Shown here: positions 44,168 to 53,523 of the stretch, one piece after another
Layout: each line of letters starts with the position of its first letter
Position numbering within the stretch: the first letter of the stretch is position 1
From: Fodinibacter sp963695175
Lineage (GTDB): Bacteria; Actinomycetota; Actinomycetes; Actinomycetales; Dermatophilaceae
Length of the DNA: 64,000 nucleotides
Assembly: GCA_963695175.1 (NCBI GenBank)
Contig: CAVOGG010000009.1
Location: 62,001 to 126,000, forward strand
Direction of reading: 5' to 3'
Made by a program: the position numbers and the translations under genes
Notes under the pieces: generated by a model
Databases searched by the model: none
The model's input: only the letters and a program-made list of their open reading frames with translations
Told to the model about the DNA's origin: nothing

Positions 44168-47100
44168 ATGACAGCAGCCGCGACGACGCGGGTACCGCCC
44201 TCACGCGTCCTCCTGGTCGCCAGCTTCGGCGCCTTCCTGGCCTTCCTCGACGCCACCATCGTCAACGTCGCGTTCCCCTCGATCCGGGATTCGTTCTCCG
44301 ACACCACGATCAGTGAGCTGTCGTGGGTCCTCAACGCTTACAACATCGTCTTCGCGGCCTCGCTGATCCTCTGCGGGCGGCTCACCGACCTGGTCGGTCG
44401 CCGACGGTCGTTCGTGGCCGGCGTCGCCCTGTTCACCGTCGCGTCCGCGGCGTGCGGGTTCGCGCCGTCGGTCGAGCTGCTGATCCTGGCCCGGGTCTTC
44501 CAGGCGTTCGGCGCCGCGATGCTCGTGCCGGCCTCGCTGGCCCTGGTCATCGCAGCCTTCCCGCCGGAGCGGCGCGCCCACGCCATCGGCGTCTGGGGGG
44601 CGTCCGCCGCCGTGGCCGCGGGCGTCGGGCCACCCATCGGTGGCGCCCTGGTGCAGCTCGGCGGCTGGCGCTGGGCCTTCCTCGTCAACCTGCCCTTCGG
44701 CCTGGTCGCGGTGTGGGCGGCTCGCCACCAGCTCGTCGAGAGCCGGGCCCCCGGCCGGCGCGTCATGCCCGACCTCGTCGGCGCGGTCCTCCTCGTGGTC
44801 AGCCTGGCCCTGCTCAACCTCGGCATCATCAAGGGTGGGGACTGGGGGTGGACCAGCCCCCAGGTGCTCGGCTCCTTCGTCGGCGCCGCGATCGCGTTGG
44901 TGCTGTTCGTGGTGAGCTCGAGGCGACACCGGGCACCCATGCTCGACCCGACCCTGCTGCGCCTGCGCTCGTTCGACCTCGGTTCTGCCGCAACGGTGGC
45001 AGCGGGCTTCGGGTTCTACGCGTACCTACTGACCAACGTCCTGTGGCTTCAGTACGTCTGGGGCTACGACGTCCTGCGCGCCGGCCTCGCTCTCGTGCCC
45101 GGGGCGATCGTGGCCGCGCTCGTCGCGGCACGCCTCGGTCCGCTGGCCGAGCGCTACGGCTACCGCGTGTTCGTCGTCCCCGGGGCGATCGTGTGGGCGG
45201 CCGCCTACCTCTGGTACCACCAGCGCGTCGGGCTCCAGCCCGCGTTCTGGGCCGAGTGGATGCCGGGCCAGGTCCTCAGCGGCATCGGGGTCGGTGCGAC
45301 CCTGCCCCTGCTCGGAAGCGCGACGCTCGCCGCGGTCCCCGGCGGGCGGTACGCCACGGCATCCGCGGTGGCCTCGAGCGCGCGCCAGCTCGGGGGCGTC
45401 CTCGGCATCGCGGTCCTCGTGGTCATCATCGGCGACCCCTCGCCCGCCACGGTGGTGGCGTCGCTGCACGAGGGCTGGGTGCTGTCCATCGTGGCGTTCC
45501 TGGTCGTCGCGGTGCTCGCCGCGCCGCTGGGCAGGATCCACTCCGCCCCCGAGGACGAGGAGGTCGCCGACGACCGGCCCCCGGTCGTCCTCACGCCGAA
45601 CCCGCCGGCCGACTGGGCGGTTCCCTCCACCCTGGGCGCCACGGACGAGCTCGACCTCTCCGAGCTGCCCTTGTTCTCAACACTGCCCGACGCGGCCCGC
45701 CACCGTCTGGAACGGGCGACCAGGGTCATCGACCTGGCGGCCGGCGAGGTGTTGATCCGCCAGGGCGACCCGCCCGGCTCGGCGTTCGCCGTGCGCACCG
45801 GACGGCTCGAGGTGCTCGTCGACGACACGATGGTGCGCGAGCTCGGCCCCGGCCAGGTGCTGGGCGAGCTTGCGCTGCTGACCGGCGAGGAGCGATCGGC
45901 CACGGTGCGCGCTCGCCGCGACACGACGCTCGTCGAGATCCCCCGGGCGGCGCTCGAGGACGTGCTCGCCACCGACCCGTCGGCGGCACGGTTCGTGCTC
46001 GGCCAGGTGGCTCACCGGCTGCGCACCGCCGGGGGTGGCGGCGCGGCTCCGCCACCGCCCGAGCGGGTGTCGGTGGTCGCCGTCGTCGGCCTCGGCGCGG
46101 CGGTGTCGGCCGTGGAGGTCGCCGCAGTCGGCGAGGTGCTGGGCCGGCGCCTGCGCGAGCACCTCCGGGTCGCGACACCCGGGGTGCTCAGCCCCGACGG
46201 GCTGGCACGTGCCGAGCGCGACCACGACCGGGTGCTGCTCGTCGCGGCATCGTCCGCTGACGGCCCGGATGCCGCGTGGCGCGACTTCTGCCTGCGCCAG
46301 GCGGATGCCGTGGTGCTCGTCGCGAACGGCGGCGACGCCGTACCGCAGACGGGGCCGTCGCCGGCCCCGGCCCGTCGCCCGGACCTGGTGCTGCTGGGGG
46401 CGACGCCGACGTCCGAGCAGCGGGTGGCGTGGGTGGCCGTCACCGACGCCTGGCAGCTCACCATCGTCGCCGGCGACCGAGCGACCGCGCTGCGACCCGT
46501 GGCCGACCGACTCGCCGGCCGGTCACTGGGACTTGCCCTGGCCGGCGGTGGGGCCCGTGCGTTCGCCCACGTGGGCGTGCTGGCCGAGCTCGAGGAGGCG
46601 GGCCTGCACGTCGACCGGGTGACCGGTACGAGCATCGGTGCGGTGATCGCCGGCCTGCACGCGACGGGCATCGACGCGGCGACGCTCGAGGAGATCTGCT
46701 ACGCGGAGTTCGTGCGGCGCAAGCCGTTCAGCGACTACCGGCTCTCGGGTCGTTCCCTCGCCGGTGGACGGCGGGTGCACGCCGCGATGGAACGCCGCTT
46801 CGGCGTCGACACCGTGATCGAGGGGCTTCCCCGCCAGCTGTCGATGGTCAGCGTCGACCTGGTCAGCCGCACCCGTCAGGTGCACCGGCGCGGCCGCCTG
46901 CTCGACGCGGCCCTCGCCAGCGCCCGGCTGCCCGTGCTCTTCGCCCCGATCGCCCGGGACGACGGACGGCTGCTCGTCGACGGCGGGGTGCTCGACAACC
47001 TGCCGACCGACCTGCTCGTCGAGCGTGACGAGGGCCCGGTCGTGGCGGTGACGATCAGTGCCGGCGGCGAGGGGCCGCGACGGCCCGGGCGCCCCCGGGT

Positions 47101-47347
47101 GCCCGGCCTCGCCGACACGCTGATGCGCACGATGATGATCGGCAGCGGCGGTGCGGCAGATGCCGCCCGCGCCCGCGGCGCCTGGGTCGTCGGCCCGTCG
47201 TCGATGGGGGTGGGGCTGTTGGAGTTCCACCAGCTCGACCGGATGGTGCAGTCGGGCCGCGCGGCGGCGCGGGCCCTGCTGGATCAGGCGTCCGGCGACC
47301 TGCGGCCCGCGGCCGACGAGTCGGACGAACCCGACGAGGCCGCCTGA
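44168..47347 (+). CDS. MFS transporter fused to cyclic-nucleotide-binding and patatin domains
   Basis: A 1059-residue three-part protein. About 1-465 is a DHA2-type 14-helix major facilitator (FLDATIVNVAFPSIRDSFSD; GRLTDLVGRRRSFVAG). About 490-610 is a cyclic-nucleotide-binding domain with the phosphate-binding cassette GELALLTGEERSATVRA. About 785-1000 is a patatin-like phospholipase with the oxyanion box GGGARAFAHVG, nucleophile elbow GTSIG (about 820) and DGG dyad motif in LLVDGGVLDNLPTD (about 937). The cNMP-patatin half resembles NTE/RssA proteins. It may couple efflux to nucleotide-controlled lipid hydrolysis, which is inference. ATG 44168 has GGAGG upstream. Confidence 0.88.
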   Translation: MTAAATTRVPPSRVLLVASFGAFLAFLDATIVNVAFPSIRDSFSDTTISELSWVLNAYNIVFAASLILCGRLTDLVGRRRSFVAGVALFTVASAACGFAPSVELLILARVFQAFGAAMLVPASLALVIAAFPPERRAHAIGVWGASAAVAAGVGPPIGGALVQLGGWRWAFLVNLPFGLVAVWAARHQLVESRAPGRRVMPDLVGAVLLVVSLALLNLGIIKGGDWGWTSPQVLGSFVGAAIALVLFVVSSRRHRAPMLDPTLLRLRSFDLGSAATVAAGFGFYAYLLTNVLWLQYVWGYDVLRAGLALVPGAIVAALVAARLGPLAERYGYRVFVVPGAIVWAAAYLWYHQRVGLQPAFWAEWMPGQVLSGIGVGATLPLLGSATLAAVPGGRYATASAVASSARQLGGVLGIAVLVVIIGDPSPATVVASLHEGWVLSIVAFLVVAVLAAPLGRIHSAPEDEEVADDRPPVVLTPNPPADWAVPSTLGATDELDLSELPLFSTLPDAARHRLERATRVIDLAAGEVLIRQGDPPGSAFAVRTGRLEVLVDDTMVRELGPGQVLGELALLTGEERSATVRARRDTTLVEIPRAALEDVLATDPSAARFVLGQVAHRLRTAGGGGAAPPPPERVSVVAVVGLGAAVSAVEVAAVGEVLGRRLREHLRVATPGVLSPDGLARAERDHDRVLLVAASSADGPDAAWRDFCLRQADAVVLVANGGDAVPQTGPSPAPARRPDLVLLGATPTSEQRVAWVAVTDAWQLTIVAGDRATALRPVADRLAGRSLGLALAGGGARAFAHVGVLAELEEAGLHVDRVTGTSIGAVIAGLHATGIDAATLEEICYAEFVRRKPFSDYRLSGRSLAGGRRVHAAMERRFGVDTVIEGLPRQLSMVSVDLVSRTRQVHRRGRLLDAALASARLPVLFAPIARDDGRLLVDGGVLDNLPTDLLVERDEGPVVAVTISAGGEGPRRPGRPRVPGLADTLMRTMMIGSGGAADAARARGAWVVGPSSMGVGLLEFHQLDRMVQSGRAAARALLDQASGDLRPAADESDEPDEAA

Positions 47348-47356
47348 CCGAGGGAC

Positions 47357-48157
47357 TCAGTCCCCGAAGGGCCAGCCCTGCTGCATCCCCGCGTCGCGGC
47401 CCGGCTCGATGTAGTGCTCGCGAGCGAAGAAGACGGCGAAGATCTCGGGCGGCATCGACAGCATCATCCCGACGTCCGTGGTCTGGCTGCGGTGCGCCTC
47501 GAGCGAGGCCCGGCGCCGCTCGAGCCACGGGCTGACGTCGACCTGCCAGTGGATGGCCGACTCGGGCTCGCCCAGCGGGTTCCCGTCGTCCATCGGCTGG
47601 TCGGGGTCGAAGGCCTCGTCGTCGGAGGCGCCGGCCGCCCTGGCCTGCTCGCCGAACCGGCGCATCGCGTCGCGGTTCATCGTCGACTCGAGCACCCTGG
47701 GGCGACGCACCGCGAGCTCGGCGCCCCGGTGCAGCACCCGGTGCACCTGCACGTGGTCGGGGTGCCCGTAACCGCCGTGCCAGTCGTAGCCCACCGCGAT
47801 GTCGGCGTCCTCCTCGTCGAGCACCGCGGCGAACCTCGCAGCGGCCTCGTCGACCGGTGCCGCCGTGAAGGCGCCCTCGTGCGAGTTCTGGTCCCAGCCG
47901 GTCATTCCCGAGTCGGCGTAGCCCAGCCACACGACGCGGTGCAGCCCGATCGCCGCGGCGGACGCCTCGGCCTCGACGCGGCGACGGTCGACCACGCTCT
48001 CGCCCGGTGCCAGGTCGTCGGGGGACTCGCCGTGGTCGCCGTGCGTGGCGAAGACGACGACGACGCGATGGCCCTCGTCGACGGCCCGGGCCATCGACCC
48101 CGAGGTCTGCGAGGCCTCGTCGTCGGGGTGGGCGTGCAGGAACACGATCGTGGACAT
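47357..48157 (-). CDS. PIG-L-family deacetylase
   Basis: A 266-residue LmbE/PIG-L zinc deacetylase. The metal site HAHPDDE (residues 8-14) and the distal GGYGHPDHVQVH are present. Actinobacterial members remove acetyl groups from GlcNAc-inositol (MshB) or mycothiol conjugates (Mca); the C-terminal part LSMPPEIFAVFFAREHYIEP resembles those that act on related sugars. Which substrate is used cannot be decided. The ATG at 48157 has GGGCGG upstream. Confidence 0.85.
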   Translation of the reverse strand: MSTIVFLHAHPDDEASQTSGSMARAVDEGHRVVVVFATHGDHGESPDDLAPGESVVDRRRVEAEASAAAIGLHRVVWLGYADSGMTGWDQNSHEGAFTAAPVDEAAARFAAVLDEEDADIAVGYDWHGGYGHPDHVQVHRVLHRGAELAVRRPRVLESTMNRDAMRRFGEQARAAGASDDEAFDPDQPMDDGNPLGEPESAIHWQVDVSPWLERRRASLEAHRSQTTDVGMMLSMPPEIFAVFFAREHYIEPGRDAGMQQGWPFGD

Positions 48158-48287
48158 CCGCCCATTGTGCCCAGCCGCACCGACGCCCCCGGAGACCGGT
48201 CGCCCGCAAACCCCGCACGGCCCTGCGAAGTCCCTAGCGTGTTCGGTGGCCCGGCACCACCGCGTGCCGGGGGACCAAGGAGGAATC

Positions 48288-48644
48288 ATGAGCTCAGCCG
48301 GAACCGTCGACCCCGATCACCCCGAGGCGGTCGACCACGACACCGTCCCACCCGCGCGCACGGGCCTGCTCGTGCTGGCCGGCGTGCTCCTCGCGCTCCC
48401 CATCGTCGCCCTGATGTGGGTGAGCAGCTACAGCCGCGACGAGCCGCGCCTGGGTGGCTTCCCGTTCTTCATCTGGTACCAGCTGCTGTGGGTGTTCCTG
48501 TGCTCGGCACTGACCTACACCGCCTACCGCATCGTGCTCGTCGCCCGGCCGCACCGACCGATGGACGACATCGGTGACGGCAGCGAGTGGGCCGCGGGAG
48601 ACGCGCCTCGTTCCGCCGACGGCGAGCGGGGTGAGCGGGCATGA
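48288..48644 (+). CDS. DUF3311 membrane protein (symporter partner)
   Basis: A 118-residue protein with two hydrophobic helices (GLLVLAGVLLALPIVALMWV and IWYQLLWVFLCSALTYTAYR) and polar ends. DUF3311 proteins are nearly always encoded directly before sodium:solute symporters; here the stop overlaps the symporter ATG by four bases (ATGA). It probably assists or stabilises the symporter. AAGGAGGA lies six bases before the ATG. Confidence 0.82.
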   Translation: MSSAGTVDPDHPEAVDHDTVPPARTGLLVLAGVLLALPIVALMWVSSYSRDEPRLGGFPFFIWYQLLWVFLCSALTYTAYRIVLVARPHRPMDDIGDGSEWAAGDAPRSADGERGERA

Positions 48645-50290
48645 AGGACGTCAACGGAGTCGCGCTGTTCGTCCTGATCGCACTGTTCGCCCTCGTCACC
48701 GGGATGGGGTTCTGGGCCAGCCGGTGGCGCCGCCCGACGAGCATGGAGTCGCTCGACGAGTGGGGCCTGGGCGGCCGGTCGTTCGGCACCTGGATCACCT
48801 GGTTCCTGCTCGGCGGCGACCTGTACACCGCCTACACCTTCATCGCGGTGCCGGCGGCCATGTGGGCGGCGGGCTCGGTGTCCGGGTTCTTCGCGGTGCC
48901 CTACACGATCGTGCTCTACCCGATCATCTTCGTCTTCATGGGCCGGATGTGGTCGGTGAGCCACCGGCACGGGTACGTGACGACGGCTGACTTCGTGCGT
49001 GGCCGGTTCGGGTCTCGCGGGCTGTCGCTCGCCGTCGCGGTCACCGGCTTCATCGCGACCATGCCCTACATCGCGCTCCAGCTGGTCGGCATCCAGGCCG
49101 TGCTCGAGGTCGTCGGCCTCGGCGGCGGCGACAGCGCCATCGCCAAGGACCTGCCGCTGTTCATCGCGTTCGCCCTGCTCGCGGCCTACACCTACTCGGG
49201 CGGCCTGCGCGCCCCCGCCATCATCGCGTTCGTCAAGGACACCCTGATCTACCTCGTCATCATCGTGGCGATCATCTACCTGCCCACGAAGTTCGGCGGG
49301 TGGACGCACATCTTCGACGCAGCCCAGACCAAGATGGCCAAGCCCAACCCGGTCGACGGCAAGCCGACCGGCGTCTTCATCCCCGGAGGGGCGCAGTACT
49401 GGGCCTACGCCACCCTCGGCCTGGGCTCGGCGCTCGCGCTGTTCATGTACCCGCACTCGATCACGGCGAGCCTGTCGGCATCCACGCGGAACACCGTGCG
49501 GCGCAACGCGGCCATCCTGCCCGCCTACAGCTTCGTGCTCGGCCTCCTCGCGCTGCTCGGCTGGGTCGCGATCGCGGCCGGCACCAAGCCGATCGGCGCC
49601 GACGGCAAGCCCAACGCGCAGCTCGTCATCCCGCAGCTCTTCGAGGACGCGTTCCCGTCGTGGTTCGCGGGCGTGGCGTTCGCGGCGATCGCGATCGGGG
49701 CGCTGGTGCCGGCGGCGATCATGTCGATCGCGGCGGCCAACACCTTCACCCGCAACATCTACAAGGAGTGGCTCAAGCCCGACGCGACCGTCGAGCAGGA
49801 GGCCAAGGTCTCGAAGCTGGCCTCGCTGGTCGTCAAGCTGTTCGCGCTGGTGTTCGTGCTGCTGCTCGACAAGCAGAACGCGATCAACTTCCAGCTGCTC
49901 GGCGGCATCTGGATCCTGCAGACCTTCCCGACCATCGTGCTGGGCCTCTACACCCGCTGGATGCACCGCTGGGCGCTGCTGGCGGGCTGGGCGGTCGGCA
50001 TGGTCTACGGCACCTGGCAGGCGTGGAACGTCGCCAACCCGCGCGGCGGCATCAACCACTTCGGTGGCTCGCTGGCGCAGATGCCGGTCATCGGCGAGCT
50101 CGGCTACATCGCCCTCACGGCGTTCGTGATCAACCTGGTCGTCGCGGTCGTGGTGACCGTGGTGCTGCGGATGACCAAGGTGCCCGACGGTGACGACGAG
50201 ACGATCCGCGGCGACTACTTCGCGGATGCCGGTGACCCGCGGGTCGCCAAGGTGCAGCAGCCGATCCACCAGGAGGCCCCGAGCATCTGA
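48641..50290 (+). CDS. Sodium:solute symporter (SSS family)
   Basis: A 549-residue, 13-helix symporter. Conserved parts are WGLGGRSFGTWITWFLLGGD, YTYSGGLRAPAIIAFVKDTL and PAAIMSIAAANTFTRNIYKE. With DUF3311 upstream, it belongs with the monocarboxylate (MctP-like) and related symporters that import pyruvate, acetate or lactate with sodium. Substrate is inferred only. Confidence 0.86.
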   Translation: MKDVNGVALFVLIALFALVTGMGFWASRWRRPTSMESLDEWGLGGRSFGTWITWFLLGGDLYTAYTFIAVPAAMWAAGSVSGFFAVPYTIVLYPIIFVFMGRMWSVSHRHGYVTTADFVRGRFGSRGLSLAVAVTGFIATMPYIALQLVGIQAVLEVVGLGGGDSAIAKDLPLFIAFALLAAYTYSGGLRAPAIIAFVKDTLIYLVIIVAIIYLPTKFGGWTHIFDAAQTKMAKPNPVDGKPTGVFIPGGAQYWAYATLGLGSALALFMYPHSITASLSASTRNTVRRNAAILPAYSFVLGLLALLGWVAIAAGTKPIGADGKPNAQLVIPQLFEDAFPSWFAGVAFAAIAIGALVPAAIMSIAAANTFTRNIYKEWLKPDATVEQEAKVSKLASLVVKLFALVFVLLLDKQNAINFQLLGGIWILQTFPTIVLGLYTRWMHRWALLAGWAVGMVYGTWQAWNVANPRGGINHFGGSLAQMPVIGELGYIALTAFVINLVVAVVVTVVLRMTKVPDGDDETIRGDYFADAGDPRVAKVQQPIHQEAPSI

Positions 50291-50348
50291 GGCCCGGGCG
50301 GAGGCCGTGCCGGCCCACCCACGGGCCGGCACGGCCTACGCTCGCAGG

Positions 50349-51194
50349 ATGCGCATCGCGGTGACCGGAGGGTCGGGCAAGCTCGGGCGGCACGTCGTGG
50401 AACGGCTCCGGGCCCATGGGCACGACGTCGTGGTCCTCGACACGCACGGCGTGCGGGGGAGCGGCTGGATCAGCGTCGACCTCACCGACTACGGGCAGGT
50501 GGTCGACGCCCTCGGCGGGGTGCAGGGCGAGCAGCCGGGCGCGGATGCCGTGGTGCACCTCGCGGCGATCCCCGCCCCCGGCCTGCACGCCGACGTCGCG
50601 ACATTCCGGAACAACATGGTGACGACGTTCAACGTGCTGCACGCGGTGACCCGGCTCGGCATCACGAAGGTCGTCATGGCCTCGAGCGAGACGGTGCTCG
50701 GGCTGCCGTTCGACACGCCCCCGCCCTACGTCCCGGTCGACGAGGGCTACCCGGCCCGGCCGGAGTCGGTCTACTCGCTCGGCAAGCACCTCGAGGAGAC
50801 GATGGCGGTCGAGCTGTGCCGGTGGCACCCGGAGCTGTCGATCACGGCCCTGAGGTTCTCGAACGTCATGGACGTGGAGGACTACGCCCAGTTCCCGGCT
50901 TTCGACGCCGACCCCTCGCTGCGCCGATGGAACCTGTGGGGGTACATCGACGGCCGGGACGGCGCGCAGGCGGTCGAGAAGGCCCTCGCACACACCGAGC
51001 CGGGGTTCGACCGCTTCGTCATCGCCTCACCCGACACCGTGATGAGCCGCCCCAACGCCGACCTCGTCGCCGCGCAGTTCCCGGGGGTCGAGGTGCGCGG
51101 GGACCTCGGCGAGCACGACACGCTGCTGTCCATCGACAAGGCTCGACGGGTGCTCGGGTTCGATCCGCGGCACTCGTGGCGTGACGAGGTCTGA
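50349..51194 (+). CDS. NAD(P)-dependent epimerase/dehydratase
   Basis: A 281-residue short-chain extended-type enzyme. The dinucleotide motif is RIAVTGGSGKLGRHVV (residue 2 on), the substrate loop VMASSETVLGLPFD supplies the Ser, and the active YxxxK is YSLGK (about residue 141). It likely epimerises or reduces a sugar nucleotide or uronate. It starts 58 bases after the symporter gene; the ribosome site is weak. Confidence 0.82.
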   Translation: MRIAVTGGSGKLGRHVVERLRAHGHDVVVLDTHGVRGSGWISVDLTDYGQVVDALGGVQGEQPGADAVVHLAAIPAPGLHADVATFRNNMVTTFNVLHAVTRLGITKVVMASSETVLGLPFDTPPPYVPVDEGYPARPESVYSLGKHLEETMAVELCRWHPELSITALRFSNVMDVEDYAQFPAFDADPSLRRWNLWGYIDGRDGAQAVEKALAHTEPGFDRFVIASPDTVMSRPNADLVAAQFPGVEVRGDLGEHDTLLSIDKARRVLGFDPRHSWRDEV

Positions 51195-51217
51195 GGCAGC
51201 CCCTGCGGCACGGCAGG

Positions 51218-53368
51218 ATGGGGCGCATGGTCTCCGTCGCCCCGCCGCCCCGGCTCGTCGAGCTCGCCCACGCCCACGGGGTCGCGACGGAGTACTGGGA
51301 CTGGCAGGGCCAGCACGTCACCGTCTCGGCGGCGGCGATCAGGGCGGTGCTCACCGCCCTCGGCGTCGAGGCCGAGGGCGACGACGCGGTCGAGCGCGCG
51401 CTCGCCGACGCCGAGCTCGCCCCGTGGCGCCGTACCCTCCCCGCGACCGTGGTCTCCCGCGACGGGTGGACGCCCTGGGTGCACGCCCACGTGGAGGCGG
51501 GCACCGGCATCCGGCTCGACGTCGTGCTCGAGGACGGCACCGTGCGCGAGGTGCCGCAGACGGACCGGTGGGTGCCCGACCGCGAGGTCGACGGGCGCCT
51601 GGTGGGGGAGGCGACCTTCGAGCTGCCCGGTGACCTGCCCGTGGGGTGGCACCGGCTCGTGGCCCACCTCGACGTGCCCGCGGTCGACGCCCGCACGACC
51701 GAGGCCACCCTCGTCGTGACCCCGCAACGCCTCTCGCTGCCTGCGGCCGTGGCCGAAGGTCGCGTCGTCGGCCTGATGGCGCAGCTGTACCAGGTGCGCT
51801 CGGCCGAGTCGTGGGGAGTCGGCGACCTCGGTGACCTGGCCGACCTGGCGACCTGGGCCGCGGCCGCGCACGACGCCGACTTCGTGCTCATCAACCCGCT
51901 GCACGCGGCGGAGCCGGTCGCGCCGATGGAGCCCTCGCCGTACCTGCCGACCACGCGCCGCTTCGTCAACCCGATCTACCTGCGGGTCGAGGACGTTCCC
52001 GAGCTGGCCCGGCTCGAGCACGCGGCGTACGGCCGGGTGGCGACGCTCGCCGCGGCCGCCCGGGCCCTCAACGAGGTCGACGGGATCGACCGCGACGCCG
52101 CGTGGAGCGCCAAGAAGGAAGCCCTGCGCTACGTCTTCGACGTCGGCCTGACCGGCCGGCGCGAGAAGTCGTTCGTCGACTTCTGCGACCGCGAGGGCGA
52201 CGGCCTCACGACGTACGCCACCTGGTGCGCGCTCGTCGAGGAGTACGGACTGCCCTGGTCCGACTGGACCGACGAGCTGCAGGACCCCTCGAGTGCCGCG
52301 GTCGCCACGTTCCGGGAGCGGCACGCCGCCGAGGTCGACTTCCACTGCTGGCTGCAGTGGCTCCTCGAGCAGCAGCTCGCCACGGTGCAGCACGACGCCC
52401 GGGCCGCCGGCATGTCGCTCGGCATCGTGCACGACCTCGCCGTCGGGGTTCACCCGCTCGGGGCCGACGCCTGGGGGCTGGGCGACGCCCTCGCCCGCGG
52501 TGTCACCGTGGGGGCGCCGCCGGACCAGTTCAACCAGCTCGGCCAGGACTGGAGCCAGCCGCCGTGGCGGCCCGACCGGCTCGCCGAGCTCGGCTACGCG
52601 CCGTTCCGCGACATGGTGCGCGCGGTGCTGCGCGACTCCGGCGGCGTCCGGGTCGACCACATCATCGGGTTGTTCCGGCTGTGGTGGATCCCGGCCGGTG
52701 GCACGCCGGCCGAGGGCACCTACGTGCACTACGACCACGAGGCGCTGCTCGGCATCCTCGTGCTCGAGGCGCAGCGGGCCGGGGCCGTCGTCATCGGTGA
52801 GGACCTCGGTGTCGTCGCCCCGCACGTGCGCGACTACATGATGGAGCGTGGCCTGGTCGGCACCTCGATCCTCTGGTTCGAGTGGGAGGGCGACCAGCCC
52901 AAGCCCCCGGAGCACTACCGCGACCTGTGCCTGTCGACGGTGACCACGCACGACCTGCCGCCCTCGGCCGGGTACCTCTCGCTCGAGCACGTGGCGATCC
53001 GTGAGCAGCTCGACCTGCTGACCCGCCCGGTCGAGGAGGAGCGCGCCCACGAGGAGGCGTCCATCGCCAAGCTGCGCGACGCCTGCATCCAACGGGGTCT
53101 GCTCGGGCCGAGGGCCGGCATCGACGCGGTCGTCGAGGCGCTGCACCGCTGGCTGGCGCTGACGCCGAGCCGGATGCTCGCCGTGGCCCTGGCCGACGTG
53201 GTCGGCGACCACCGGGCGATCAACCAGCCGGGCACCAACGACGAGTACCCGAACTGGCGGGTCCCGTTGGCCGGGCCCGACGGCCGCCCGGTGTCGCTCG
53301 AGGAGGTCCGCGAGGCCGACCTCGCGCCGGTGCTCTTCGCGGCCCTGCGCGGCCGTTCTGCGGGATGA
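51218..53368 (+). CDS. malQ: 4-alpha-glucanotransferase
   Basis: A 716-residue GH77 amylomaltase. The catalytic Asp nucleophile lies in GVRVDHIIGLFRLWWIP, the acid/base Glu in VVIGEDLGVVAPHVRDYM, and the third carboxylate in TTHDLPPSAGYL. The N-terminal ~150-residue extension is normal for actinobacterial MalQ. It moves maltooligosaccharide units during glycogen and maltose metabolism. Start may be ATG 51218 or ATG 51227. It is followed by a bidirectional-looking hairpin. Confidence 0.92.
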   Translation: MGRMVSVAPPPRLVELAHAHGVATEYWDWQGQHVTVSAAAIRAVLTALGVEAEGDDAVERALADAELAPWRRTLPATVVSRDGWTPWVHAHVEAGTGIRLDVVLEDGTVREVPQTDRWVPDREVDGRLVGEATFELPGDLPVGWHRLVAHLDVPAVDARTTEATLVVTPQRLSLPAAVAEGRVVGLMAQLYQVRSAESWGVGDLGDLADLATWAAAAHDADFVLINPLHAAEPVAPMEPSPYLPTTRRFVNPIYLRVEDVPELARLEHAAYGRVATLAAAARALNEVDGIDRDAAWSAKKEALRYVFDVGLTGRREKSFVDFCDREGDGLTTYATWCALVEEYGLPWSDWTDELQDPSSAAVATFRERHAAEVDFHCWLQWLLEQQLATVQHDARAAGMSLGIVHDLAVGVHPLGADAWGLGDALARGVTVGAPPDQFNQLGQDWSQPPWRPDRLAELGYAPFRDMVRAVLRDSGGVRVDHIIGLFRLWWIPAGGTPAEGTYVHYDHEALLGILVLEAQRAGAVVIGEDLGVVAPHVRDYMMERGLVGTSILWFEWEGDQPKPPEHYRDLCLSTVTTHDLPPSAGYLSLEHVAIREQLDLLTRPVEEERAHEEASIAKLRDACIQRGLLGPRAGIDAVVEALHRWLALTPSRMLAVALADVVGDHRAINQPGTNDEYPNWRVPLAGPDGRPVSLEEVREADLAPVLFAALRGRSAG

Positions 53369-53397
53369 CGGACGCACGACGTTGCGGGGCTGCGCGA

Positions 53398-53521
53398 AGT
53401 CAGGAGCAGTACGCCGAGACAGGGCCGTACATGATCCTGAATCGGCACAAACCTCCTGAGCCCGCGAGGCTCTCCTGACTCGGCGGGCGACCACCCCGGG
53501 AACAGATGCGCGGTGGTCGCC
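53398..53521. terminator. Two inverted repeats between malQ and the c-2,3-DPG synthase-like gene
   Basis: AGTCAGGAG (53398-53406) pairs with CTCCTGACT (53472-53480), and GGCGACCACC (53486-53495) pairs with GGTGGTCGCC (53512-53521), both perfectly. The second stem touches the end of the minus-strand gene at 53524. Together they fit a two-way terminator for these convergent genes. Confidence 0.55.
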
Positions 53522-53523
53522 GG

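Noticed and set aside
48524..50332. 602-codon minus-strand open frame
   Set aside because: Mirror frame of the sodium:solute symporter, which has clear membrane helices and family motifs.
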